A stretch of DNA of 13,493 nt, taken from NCBI GenBank assembly GCA_963617205.1, contig CAVEOA010000043.1, positions 1 through 13,493 on the forward strand. Reading direction: 5' to 3'. Below the pieces are notes generated by a model. That model saw only the letters and a list, made by a program, of their open reading frames with translations. It was not told the DNA's origin and ran no database searches. Positions 7,212 through 13,493 of the stretch are shown piece by piece. Origin of the DNA: UBA11524 sp963617205. GTDB lineage: Bacteria; Bacillota; Clostridia; Christensenellales; Aristaeellaceae. The first letter of the stretch is position 1; each line of letters starts with the position of its first letter. The translations under genes were made by a program, and so were the position numbers.

Positions 7212-7298
7212 AGCGCAGGGCATCATAAGGCGGCGTTGAGCACGCTTTCAGGTGGATTTCGCATGTTGCTTCAGACAGTTGCGCATTTTGCTTCTTCG
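7212..7298 (+). other. Gap between addB and the murA promoter
   Basis: I find no good terminator stem with a T tract after addB, so read-through into the murA cluster is possible. No small gene is supported here. Confidence 0.4.
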
Positions 7299-7307
7299 TG
7301 ATATAAT
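7299..7307 (+). promoter_or_regulatory. Extended -10 promoter of the murA cluster
   Basis: TG-A-TATAAT gives an extended -10 (TG at 7299-7300, TATAAT at 7302-7307). The sequence 17 bp upstream, TTGCGC (7279-7284), matches the -35 only in TTG, consistent with reliance on the extended -10. The leader to the murA start would be about 120 nt. Confidence 0.65.
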
Positions 7308-7403
7308 GAAATGTCCAAAGTGCCTGTTGTTTCATATCAATGGGAAGCAAGCATCGATTTTGTTCCGCATTGCGCGGTGATGATGATATATTATTCCTAA
7401 AAC

Positions 7404-7432
7404 GGGAGGTGAACCGGCAAACGCCGGAAACC
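7404..7432 (+). promoter_or_regulatory. murA ribosome binding site separated from the start by a hairpin
   Basis: A strong Shine-Dalgarno GGGAGGTG ends at 7410, about 22 nt before the first plausible ATG (7433), too far for normal initiation. Between them CCGGC (7414-7418) and GCCGG (7423-7427) form a perfect 5-bp stem with loop AAAC. If it folds, the unpaired distance from GGAGG to ATG is about 9 nt, the ideal. This favours the ATG at 7433. Starts at 7439 or 7451 (the latter with AAGGA just upstream) remain possible, and an in-frame GTG at 7409 lies inside the Shine-Dalgarno itself. Confidence 0.6.
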
Positions 7433-8710
7433 ATGGCCATGAAGGAACGTATGCTGATAACTGGCGGTCATTCCCTGGAAGGCACGGTTCATATCAGCGG
7501 CGGCAAAAACACGGCGGTTGCGGTTATTCCGGCGACGCTGCTGTGCGATGAGCCCTGCACGATTGAAAATCTGCCGGACATCTCGGATGTTCATGCGCTG
7601 GTGGATATTCTGCGCTCGCTCGGCGTGAAGGTCGAGTATGAGCCGAACCGCTTTCTGACCGTCGATCCGCGCACGGCGGATGGTTATCAGGTGTCCTACC
7701 GCGATTCTCAGCGCCTGCGTGCCAGCTATTACCTTATCGGCGCGCTGCTCGGACGATGCGGCAAGGCGGAGGTCTTTCAGCCCGGCGGCTGCGAAATCGG
7801 CTCGCGCCCGATTGACCAGCACATCAAGGGCTTCGAGCTGCTCGGCGCGAATGTTTCCCTCAAGGGCGGACGCATCAAGGCGACGGCAGAGAGCCTGACC
7901 GGCACGGACGTGTTCTTCGACTGCGTGTCCGTTGGCGCGACCATCAACGTCATGCTTGCTGCGGCAAAGGCGCACGGCACGACCATCATCTATAATCCGG
8001 CGAAGGAGCCGCACATTGTCGACCTTGCGAACTTCCTCAATTCCATGGGTGCGCGCATCAGAGGTGCCGGAACGGACGTCATCCGCATTTTCGGACGCGG
8101 CTACCTGCACGGCACGACCTACGCCGTCATTCCGGACCAGATTGAAACCGGCACGTTGATGATTGCCGCTGCCGCCACGCGCGGCGATGTGCTGCTGACC
8201 GGCTGCATTCCCACGCACATGGAGGCGCTGACGGCGAAGCTGCTGGAAATGGGCGCACGCGTGACGGAGTCGGATGACACGCTGCGCGTTCGCGGCTCGT
8301 TGTCCGGCTATCGCGGTGTCAACATCAAGACGCAGGTGTATCCCGGCTTCCCGACCGACCTGCAGCAGCCTATGAGCACCCTGCTGACGACCGCGATGGG
8401 GCAGTCCATCATCCGCGAAACGATATTTGAATCAAGGCTGAAGCACCTGCACGAGATTGAGCACATGGGCGCTCAGGTGCAGATTCTCGACAACAAGATG
8501 GCGGTTATTCAGGGCGTGCCGGAGCTTTACGGCGCACCGGTGACCGCGACAGACCTGCGTGCCGGCGCGGCGCTTGTCATTGCCGGGCTGATGGCACGCG
8601 GCACAACCGAAATCTACGAGCCGGAGTACATCGACCGCGGCTATGAGCATCTGGAGGACAAGCTGCGTTCCCTCGGCGCGGTCATTTCGAGAGAAAAATT
8701 CGAGGCATAA
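7433..8710 (+). CDS. murA: UDP-N-acetylglucosamine 1-carboxyvinyltransferase (MurA)
   Basis: Transfers enolpyruvate from phosphoenolpyruvate to UDP-GlcNAc, the first committed step of peptidoglycan synthesis in the cytoplasm; the family is the fosfomycin target. With this start it has 425 residues, typical of the family. Catalytic features are present: Lys25-Asn26 in SGGKN, Cys120 in PGGCEIGSRP (the cysteine alkylated by fosfomycin in the family), Asp309 in FPTDLQQP, Arg376 in TDLRAG and Arg402 in DRGYEHL. GGKN stands where GAKN is usual. The start was chosen from the hairpin-spaced ribosome site; 7439 or 7451 would remove only 2 or 6 residues. It heads a cluster with a J-domain protein 33 bp downstream and a wall amidase. 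Many Firmicutes have two MurA paralogs; which one this is I cannot tell. Confidence 0.95.
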   Translation: MAMKERMLITGGHSLEGTVHISGGKNTAVAVIPATLLCDEPCTIENLPDISDVHALVDILRSLGVKVEYEPNRFLTVDPRTADGYQVSYRDSQRLRASYYLIGALLGRCGKAEVFQPGGCEIGSRPIDQHIKGFELLGANVSLKGGRIKATAESLTGTDVFFDCVSVGATINVMLAAAKAHGTTIIYNPAKEPHIVDLANFLNSMGARIRGAGTDVIRIFGRGYLHGTTYAVIPDQIETGTLMIAAAATRGDVLLTGCIPTHMEALTAKLLEMGARVTESDDTLRVRGSLSGYRGVNIKTQVYPGFPTDLQQPMSTLLTTAMGQSIIRETIFESRLKHLHEIEHMGAQVQILDNKMAVIQGVPELYGAPVTATDLRAGAALVIAGLMARGTTEIYEPEYIDRGYEHLEDKLRSLGAVISREKFEA

Positions 8711-8743
8711 GCAGCCGTGTCCTGTCAGGGGAGGTGTTGGAGG

Positions 8744-9295
8744 ATGCAAAATCCATTTGGCGTTTTAGGACTCGATGCGTCCGCCAGCGCCGAGATGGTT
8801 CGTGCGGCATACCGCACGCTGGTCAAGCGCTGTCATCCGGACATGTTTCAGGATGAAAACGAGCGCAGGGCGGCGCAGGAAAAGATGATTACGCTCAACC
8901 TCGCCTACGAGGAAGCGATGAAGCTTGCCGTCAGCCGGACAACCGCGGCGGCAGCAACCTTCAAAAAGGAGCTTGAGCCGCAGGATGCCGTGGCGCTGGC
9001 AGGCAAGATGCTCAGGCAGGATAACCCCGAGGCGGCGCTGCGGCACCTGCTGCGTGCATCGAGCCGCGACAGTAGCTGGTACGCCATGCAGGGAAAGGTG
9101 CTGATGGCGCTGGAGCAGTACGAATCGGCGCATCAGTCGTACCGCGAGGCCATCCGACGCGAGCCGAACAACAACCTGTTCCGTCAGGGCGCACTGGAGG
9201 CGGCGGTCGCGCTGAAGAAGTCGCGCACGCTCATCGGCAGGCTCCGGCGCATGTCGCACCGCTGGAAACGCACCCACGGAGGAAAATCAAGATGA
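8744..9295 (+). CDS. J-domain protein with C-terminal TPR-like helices
   Basis: A 183-residue protein starting with a J domain: MQNPFGVLGL, helix II YRTLVKRC, the His-Pro-Asp motif at 31-33 needed to stimulate DnaK ATPase, and helix III to about residue 65. No Gly/Phe region or zinc finger follows, so it is not DnaJ itself. Residues ~85-160 look like TPR helices (EAALRHLLRASSRDSSWY, then GKVLMALEQYESAHQSYREA with IRREPNN). The C terminus is strongly basic. No signal peptide or membrane segment is seen, so it should be cytoplasmic. GGGGAGGTG precedes the ATG by about 7 nt; a longer in-frame start at 8717 is unlikely. Its stop overlaps the amidase start by 4 bp, suggesting coupled translation. 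Proposed role: DnaK co-chaperone recruited by its TPR part to a client, perhaps envelope-related; the client is unknown. Confidence 0.85.
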   Translation: MQNPFGVLGLDASASAEMVRAAYRTLVKRCHPDMFQDENERRAAQEKMITLNLAYEEAMKLAVSRTTAAAATFKKELEPQDAVALAGKMLRQDNPEAALRHLLRASSRDSSWYAMQGKVLMALEQYESAHQSYREAIRREPNNNLFRQGALEAAVALKKSRTLIGRLRRMSHRWKRTHGGKSR

Positions 9296-10608
9296 AAAAA
9301 GCCATCGCGCTTTTTCTGGCGCTGATGTTTTTGCTGTGCATGAACGCTGCCTGCGCGGATGCCGTGCCAATCACGCTGACTGCATCCGATTATGCACTGC
9401 ATTACGCCTTTGACGCGGGCACCGATTTCATTCTGCTGGAGTACAGCACGTCCTCTGAAAAGGGCTGGATGACGCTCTACAGCGAAAACGGTCAGTTCGA
9501 GGGGGATATTTCCCTTGCGTATTCAGGCGCAGGCGGCAAGGCGACCGTGACCGTGACCTCCTCACGCACGACGTACCAGATCGGCAAGGCCACCGCGAAT
9601 CTCCCTCAGGCGGCTGATTACACCGCGCCGACCGGTAGGACAAACGGCAAGGTCACCGACCTTACCCTCACGGAAACGCCTGAGGGCTTTCATTATGCCT
9701 TCAACGCGCAGGATACCGATTATATGCTCCTGTACTGGCGCAGCAAGGAGCAGACCGTCACCCAGCCGATTTATCCGGACGAAAATGGTCATTATGAGGG
9801 CGATGTTGTCAGCGCGCTGACCTTTGCGCGGACGCTTTTCACCGTGCAGGTAAAAAACGGCTCCGGTAGCGTCAAGAAGGAGGCCACTGTCCGCAAGGGC
9901 TATGAGGCGCCCGAAGCCGCAGCGCAGCAGGAAGGTCGGCTCACCGGCGTGACGGTCTGCATTGACCCGGGTCATCAGGAGAACGGGCGCTTCGTCACCG
10001 AACCGATTGGTCCCGGTCTTTCCGGCTCCACCAGCGGCAAGGGCGGCATGGCGCAGGGCAGCAAAACAAACCGCCGCGAAAGCATCGTCTGCCTTGAAAT
10101 TGCAATGCTCCTGCGCGATGAGCTGCTCCGGCAGGGCGCGAACGTCGTCATGACGCGCACCGACCAGACGACCTACCACACGAACATCGAGCGCTGTGAA
10201 ATCGCGGCGGCAGGCAACGCGGACATCATGCTCCGCCTGCACTGCAACAGCTCCAGCAACACCTCGAAGTCCGGCATCCAGGTCTACGGTCCGCTCAACA
10301 GCGATTACGCCAAGGCGGTTGCGGACAAGGATACGTATCAGGCGATGGGACAAAAGCTGCTCGATGCCATGAAAACAGGCGTCGGGCTGAAGCTGACGAA
10401 CAGCACCGGCATGGCGTATCTGAACGACAACTACGTCGGCAACAACTGGGCGCAGATGATGTGCTTCCTCGTTGAAATGGGCTATCTGTCCAATCCGGCG
10501 GAGGAATATCTGCTTGTCACGCCGGAATATCAGCAGATGCTGGCGGAAGGCATGGCGCAGGGCGTCTATGAGATTGCCGTCGCACGCGGCTGGGTCAGCG
10601 GCGAATAA
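9292..10608 (+). CDS. Secreted N-acetylmuramoyl-L-alanine amidase (Amidase_3) with duplicated N-terminal domain
   Basis: A 438-residue exported zinc amidase expected to cleave the bond between MurNAc and the L-Ala of the stem peptide. Residues 1-24 are a signal peptide (likely cut after Ala-Asp-Ala; the cysteine at 21 is not in a convincing lipobox). Two similar beta-rich units follow, about 27-105 and 122-205, sharing a HYAF motif (37-40 and 134-137) and an NGxxEGD motif (66-72 and 165-171). The catalytic domain (~219-432) has all expected residues: zinc ligands His228 (DPGHQ), Glu263 (NRRES) and His317 (LRLHCNSS), and catalytic Glu395 (LVEMGYLSNP). The start overlaps the J-domain gene stop and has GGAGG 9-10 nt upstream. 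The N-terminal units may bind wall polymers or protein; that is inference. A germination or cell-separation role cannot be decided. Confidence 0.92.
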   Translation: MKKAIALFLALMFLLCMNAACADAVPITLTASDYALHYAFDAGTDFILLEYSTSSEKGWMTLYSENGQFEGDISLAYSGAGGKATVTVTSSRTTYQIGKATANLPQAADYTAPTGRTNGKVTDLTLTETPEGFHYAFNAQDTDYMLLYWRSKEQTVTQPIYPDENGHYEGDVVSALTFARTLFTVQVKNGSGSVKKEATVRKGYEAPEAAAQQEGRLTGVTVCIDPGHQENGRFVTEPIGPGLSGSTSGKGGMAQGSKTNRRESIVCLEIAMLLRDELLRQGANVVMTRTDQTTYHTNIERCEIAAAGNADIMLRLHCNSSSNTSKSGIQVYGPLNSDYAKAVADKDTYQAMGQKLLDAMKTGVGLKLTNSTGMAYLNDNYVGNNWAQMMCFLVEMGYLSNPAEEYLLVTPEYQQMLAEGMAQGVYEIAVARGWVSGE

Positions 10609-10686
10609 AGGCGCTGGCGCACAAGTCGGCGGCGCACCGAATATGCCTTTGCGTTAGCTAATACAAGGAAAGGAATCCTCCTCAGC

Positions 10687-11583
10687 ATGAACAGACAACG
10701 GCTGATTGGGCTGCTGTGTGCGCTTGTGCTCCTGATTTCATCGGCACAGGCAGAGCTTTATCATGTATCCGGCGAAGCGGACGTTCCGGCGGAATGGGCG
10801 GACAGGGAGACGCTCCGGATGACGTGCATCGACACGGATCGCTCCGATGCTATCCTGCTGGAATGCGGCGGCGAGGCGATGATGGTGGATGGCGGCTCAG
10901 GGCAGTATCGCAGGCGCGTCTATGCGACGCTCGATGCGGCGAACATTACGACGCTCAAGTACCTCTTCGCCACGCATAGCGACAACGACCACATTCACGG
11001 CTTTATTTACCTGATTCGCTCCGGACTGTATCAGGTGGAGGCGCTCCTGTCCGCCAACGACACGGCCTATCAGGATGCAAGCGGCTACCATCAGTTGCTC
11101 GTCAAGGCGGCGAACGCCATGAATGTCCCGTATGTGCAGATTTATGACGGCGATGCGCTGACGCTCGGCAGTGCGGCCATCGAGGTCATGCGCTGCCCGG
11201 AGGCGTGGGGCGCGAACGCACGCAGCGCCACCTGCATGGTGCAATTCGGCGCATCGCGCATCTTCCTGACAGGAGATATCGACAACGTGACGATGCAGTG
11301 GTACGCCGAAGCCTACGGCGACCGGCTCGCCTGCGACATCCTCAAAATCCCGCACCATGGGCTGGCAAGCATTCCGCAGTCGTTCCTGGAGGCGACGCAT
11401 CCGCAGGCGGTCTTTGTGCCGAACACATCCAAGCGCTGCGAGGCGAAATTCGCCGGATGGGCAAGGAAGTATCTGCCGGCTGACGGCGTGTATTATTCCG
11501 GCGACGGCAGCATCGTTATGCTGACGGACGGCATCGACTGGTACATGTGGCAGGAACCGAATTACGTTGACCCTGAAGCATAA
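10687..11583 (+). CDS. Secreted ComEC-like metallo-beta-lactamase-fold hydrolase
   Basis: A 298-residue protein with an N-terminal signal peptide (about 1-22, cut after Ala-Gln-Ala) and a metallo-beta-lactamase fold close to the C-terminal domain of ComEC/Rec2. Metal-binding features are visible: ILLECGGEAMMVDGG, THSDNDH (His97, Asp99, Asp101, His102), LTGDID (Asp197) and IPHHG (His223-His224). There is no competence membrane domain, so it is a stand-alone exported form. The substrate is unknown; stand-alone members might act on nucleic acids or phosphodiesters, but nothing here decides it. The ribosome site is modest: AGGA about 12 nt upstream of the ATG. It lies 78 bp after the amidase gene with no terminator between, and a strong terminator follows the stop, so it is probably the last gene of the murA cluster. 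Confidence 0.85.
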   Translation: MNRQRLIGLLCALVLLISSAQAELYHVSGEADVPAEWADRETLRMTCIDTDRSDAILLECGGEAMMVDGGSGQYRRRVYATLDAANITTLKYLFATHSDNDHIHGFIYLIRSGLYQVEALLSANDTAYQDASGYHQLLVKAANAMNVPYVQIYDGDALTLGSAAIEVMRCPEAWGANARSATCMVQFGASRIFLTGDIDNVTMQWYAEAYGDRLACDILKIPHHGLASIPQSFLEATHPQAVFVPNTSKRCEAKFAGWARKYLPADGVYYSGDGSIVMLTDGIDWYMWQEPNYVDPEA

Positions 11584-11634
11584 AAAGCAGGCATCTCGCA
11601 GGCGGCAGAAAACATGCGAGGTGCCTGCTTTCTG
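11584..11634 (+). terminator. Strong terminator closing the murA cluster
   Basis: AAAGCAGGCATCTCGCA (11584-11600) pairs with TGCGAGGTGCCTGCTTT (11615-11631), 17 pairs with a single G-U, directly after the stop codon. The following TTTCTGTTC is a short T-rich tract. The stem is long and precise enough that termination is very likely. The run of As on the 5' side could also allow some activity on the other strand. Confidence 0.88.
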
Positions 11635-11692
11635 TTCAGCTGAACGTTCAGCACAAACTGTTAAAATTCAGACAAAATTTGATTGCGTTCAG
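11634..11692 (+). repeat. TTCAG repeats and overlapping palindromes upstream of xfp
   Basis: GTTCAGCTGAAC (11634-11645) is a perfect 12-bp palindrome and TGAACGTTCA (11641-11650) a perfect 10-bp palindrome sharing half of it. GTTCAGC occurs twice (11634-11640, 11646-11652), followed by ATTCAG (11666-11671) and GTTCAG (11687-11692) in an AT-rich stretch. The position between a terminator and the xfp leader suggests operator-like sites for a dimeric regulator; no known motif is recognised. Confidence 0.45.
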
Positions 11693-11749
11693 TCGTTTAT
11701 TTAGCAGGAAAAAAGCAGGGGAAGAGAGAAAATAAGAAACCGTGATAGT

Positions 11750-11777
11750 TTGCAGTCTGTCAAACATCGCGTAGATA
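11750..11777 (+). promoter_or_regulatory. Weak candidate promoter of xfp
   Basis: TTGCAG (11750-11755) and TAGATA (11772-11777) with a 16-bp spacer. This is the best pair I see near the structured leader, but it is imperfect, and other sites in the AT-rich stretch 11655-11705 are possible. Confidence 0.3.
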
Positions 11778-11782
11778 AAGTG

Positions 11783-11870
11783 GTCTTATGCTGGAGAGGC
11801 GTCGGCATAAGGCATGGCGGTTTGCCCGGGCGGGTGAATTGCCGAAAGTAGGATACACCGAAACGGTGTG
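11783..11870 (+). promoter_or_regulatory. Structured 5' leader of xfp
   Basis: The leader folds into at least two clear hairpins. The first pairs 11783-11794 with 11802-11813 around a core CTTATGC/GCATAAG, 12 pairs including three G-U. The second is ACACCG (11855-11860) with CGGTGT (11864-11869), loop AAA, ending only 2 nt before the AGGAGG ribosome site at 11872. Between them is a GC-rich part with the palindrome GCCCGGGC (11824-11831) and a GGC...GCC pair. I do not recognise a known riboswitch class and see no terminator T tract, so any control would more likely act on translation. Confidence 0.5.
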
Positions 11871-11883
11871 AAGGAGGAAAAAC

Positions 11884-13493
11884 ATGAGTACCTCTGCGGA
11901 ATATCTCAAGAAAATGGATGCATACTGGCGTGCCGCGAACTATCTCGGCGCTGCACAGCTGTATCTGCTGGACAATCCGCTGCTGCGCGAGCCGCTGAAG
12001 CCGGAGCATGTCAAGAAGAAGATCGTTGGTCACTGGGGCACGGTGCCCGGACAGAACTTCGTGTATGTCCACCTGAACCGCGTCATCAAGAAGTATGATC
12101 AGGACATGATTCTGATTTCCGGCCCCGGTCACGGCGGCAACTTCTTCGTCGGCAACACGTACCTTGAGGGCACGTACAGCGAGGTGTACCCGAACATCGG
12201 CGAGGATATGGAGGGTCTGAAGAAGCTGTGCAAGCAGTTCTCCTTCCCCGGCGGCATTTCCTCGCACGTGGCGCCTGAAACGCCCGGCTCCATCAACGAG
12301 GGCGGCGAGCTCGGCTATTCGCTGGCGCACTCCTTTGGCGCTGTGTTTGATAACCCTGACCTGATTGCTGCCTGCGTCGTCGGCGACGGCGAAGCGGAAA
12401 CCGGTCCGCTCGCGACCTCGTGGCAGTGCAATAAATTCCTTAACCCCGTGTCGGACGGCGCAGTGCTGCCGATTCTCCACCTGAACGGCTACAAGATTTC
12501 CAACCCGACCGTGCTGGCGCGCATCTCCCACGAGGAGCTGGAGCACTTCCTGGACGGCTGCGGCTGGAAGCCGTATTTCGTCGAGGGTGACGATCCCATG
12601 ACGATGCACGCGAAGATGGCGGACGCGCTCGATGCCTGCATGGACGAAATCCATGCCATCCAGAAGAATGCCCGCGAGACCGGCGACACGACGCGCCCGA
12701 AGTGGCCGATGATCGTCCTGCGCACGCCCAAGGGCTGGACAGGACCGAAGGTCGTTGACGGCAAGCAGATTGAGGGCAGCTTCCGCGCACATCAGGTCCC
12801 GATCATGATGGATCAGCCGGAGCACCTCGAAATGCTGGAAAAGTGGCTGCGCTCCTATCATCCGGAAGAGCTGTTCGACGAGAACGGCAAGCTGATTCCG
12901 GAGCTGAAGGAGCTGGCACCCAAGGGCGACCGTCGCATCGGCTCCAATCCGCATGCAAACGGCGGCAAGCTGCTGCGTGACCTCCGCCTGCCGGACTTCC
13001 GCGACTACGCGGTTGACGTGCCGCATCCCGGCGCGACCGAGGCGCAGGACATGATTGAGCTTGGCGGCTTCGTGCGCGATGTCTTCAAGCTGAATCAGGA
13101 TTCCCGCAATTTCCGCATCTTCGGACCGGACGAGACGATGTCCAACCGCCTGGGCAAGGTGTTCGAGGTCACGAACCGCGACTGGAACAACGAACGCCTT
13201 GACACGGACGAATTCCTCGCCGCAGATGGCCGCGTGATGGACTCCATGCTGTCCGAGCATATGTGCGAGGGCTGGCTCGAGGGCTATCTGCTGACCGGTC
13301 GCCATGGCTTCTTTGCAAGCTACGAGGCGTTCATCCGTATTGTCGACTCCATGTGCGCACAGCATGCGAAGTGGCTGAAGGTTTGCAGCCAGCTGCCGTG
13401 GAGGCAGTCCATCGCGTCGCTGAACCTGATTCTGTCCTCCAACGTCTGGCAGCAGGACCACAACGGCTTCACGCATCAGGACCCCGGCTTCCT
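11884..13493 (+). CDS. xfp: Xylulose 5-phosphate/fructose 6-phosphate phosphoketolase, 3'-truncated by the window
   Basis: Thiamine-diphosphate enzyme that splits xylulose 5-phosphate (and often fructose 6-phosphate) with phosphate into acetyl phosphate plus glyceraldehyde 3-phosphate or erythrose 4-phosphate; cytoplasmic. The first 536 of about 790 residues are present and run open to the last base. Signatures include YWRAANYLGAAQLYLLDNP (14-32), GHWGTVPG, ISGPGHGG, SFPGGISSHVAPETPGS, the ThDP motif GDGEAETGP (167-175) and HLNGYKISNPT. Later YAVDVPHPGA, FGPDETMSNRL and FTHQDPGF are also family landmarks. AGGAGG lies 6 nt before the ATG. It is preceded by a terminator and a structured leader, so it is transcribed separately from the murA cluster. 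Whether it accepts both substrates cannot be read from this part. Confidence 0.97.
   Translation, partial: MSTSAEYLKKMDAYWRAANYLGAAQLYLLDNPLLREPLKPEHVKKKIVGHWGTVPGQNFVYVHLNRVIKKYDQDMILISGPGHGGNFFVGNTYLEGTYSEVYPNIGEDMEGLKKLCKQFSFPGGISSHVAPETPGSINEGGELGYSLAHSFGAVFDNPDLIAACVVGDGEAETGPLATSWQCNKFLNPVSDGAVLPILHLNGYKISNPTVLARISHEELEHFLDGCGWKPYFVEGDDPMTMHAKMADALDACMDEIHAIQKNARETGDTTRPKWPMIVLRTPKGWTGPKVVDGKQIEGSFRAHQVPIMMDQPEHLEMLEKWLRSYHPEELFDENGKLIPELKELAPKGDRRIGSNPHANGGKLLRDLRLPDFRDYAVDVPHPGATEAQDMIELGGFVRDVFKLNQDSRNFRIFGPDETMSNRLGKVFEVTNRDWNNERLDTDEFLAADGRVMDSMLSEHMCEGWLEGYLLTGRHGFFASYEAFIRIVDSMCAQHAKWLKVCSQLPWRQSIASLNLILSSNVWQQDHNGFTHQDPGF

Noticed and set aside
7397..8218. 273-residue minus-strand frame inside murA
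   Set aside because: Antisense to a full MurA with all catalytic residues; no ribosome site or family resemblance.
11701..13476. 591-residue minus-strand frame opposite xfp
   Set aside because: The plus strand encodes an unmistakable phosphoketolase running off the window; the long antisense frame results from biased GC-rich codon use.

Overview
The window is GC-rich and looks like the chromosome of a Gram-positive Clostridia-type bacterium, probably an anaerobic gut Firmicute. The evidence is an AddB-type (not RecB) nuclease subunit, strong AGGAGG-type ribosome binding sites, a cobalamin riboswitch with a terminator behind it, secreted proteins with type I signal peptides and an Xfp-type phosphoketolase. 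The exact order is inference; Christensenellales or Oscillospirales-like lineages would fit. I see no transposase, phage, CRISPR, tRNA or rRNA gene.

Layout. (1) 1-594 holds no credible gene. It contains four tandem copies of a ~78-bp unit (1-310), then a cluster of palindromes ending in three copies of an 18-bp unit (480-584). (2) 595-3799, minus strand, is a corrinoid uptake operon. A perfect consensus promoter (TTGACA, 17 bp, TATAAT) is followed by a ~200-nt cobalamin riboswitch, a conditional terminator, a substrate-binding protein, a likely attenuating terminator, a FecCD permease and a BtuD-like ATPase. When cobalamin is plentiful the riboswitch should stop transcription before the transporter genes. 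(3) Divergent from it, 3853-7211 plus strand, is addB, the nuclease/iron-sulfur subunit of AddAB, without addA beside it. (4) 7299-11634 plus strand is a four-gene cluster closed by a strong terminator: murA (first step of peptidoglycan precursor synthesis), a small J-domain/TPR protein, a secreted zinc N-acetylmuramoyl-L-alanine amidase that overlaps it by 4 bp, and a secreted ComEC-like metallo-beta-lactamase-fold hydrolase. Precursor synthesis and wall cleavage thus sit in one probable operon. (5) 11634-13493 has a repeat-bearing, structured 5' leader and then xfp (phosphoketolase), cut by the window end.

Most of the window is core metabolism and envelope biology. I did not find a clear undescribed system. 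The points most worth a second look are the murA ribosome-binding site separated from its start codon by a small hairpin, the long structured xfp leader, the 7-nt complementarity between the riboswitch 3' end and a downstream hairpin loop, the substrate-binding protein without a lipobox cysteine, and the tandem repeats at the left edge.
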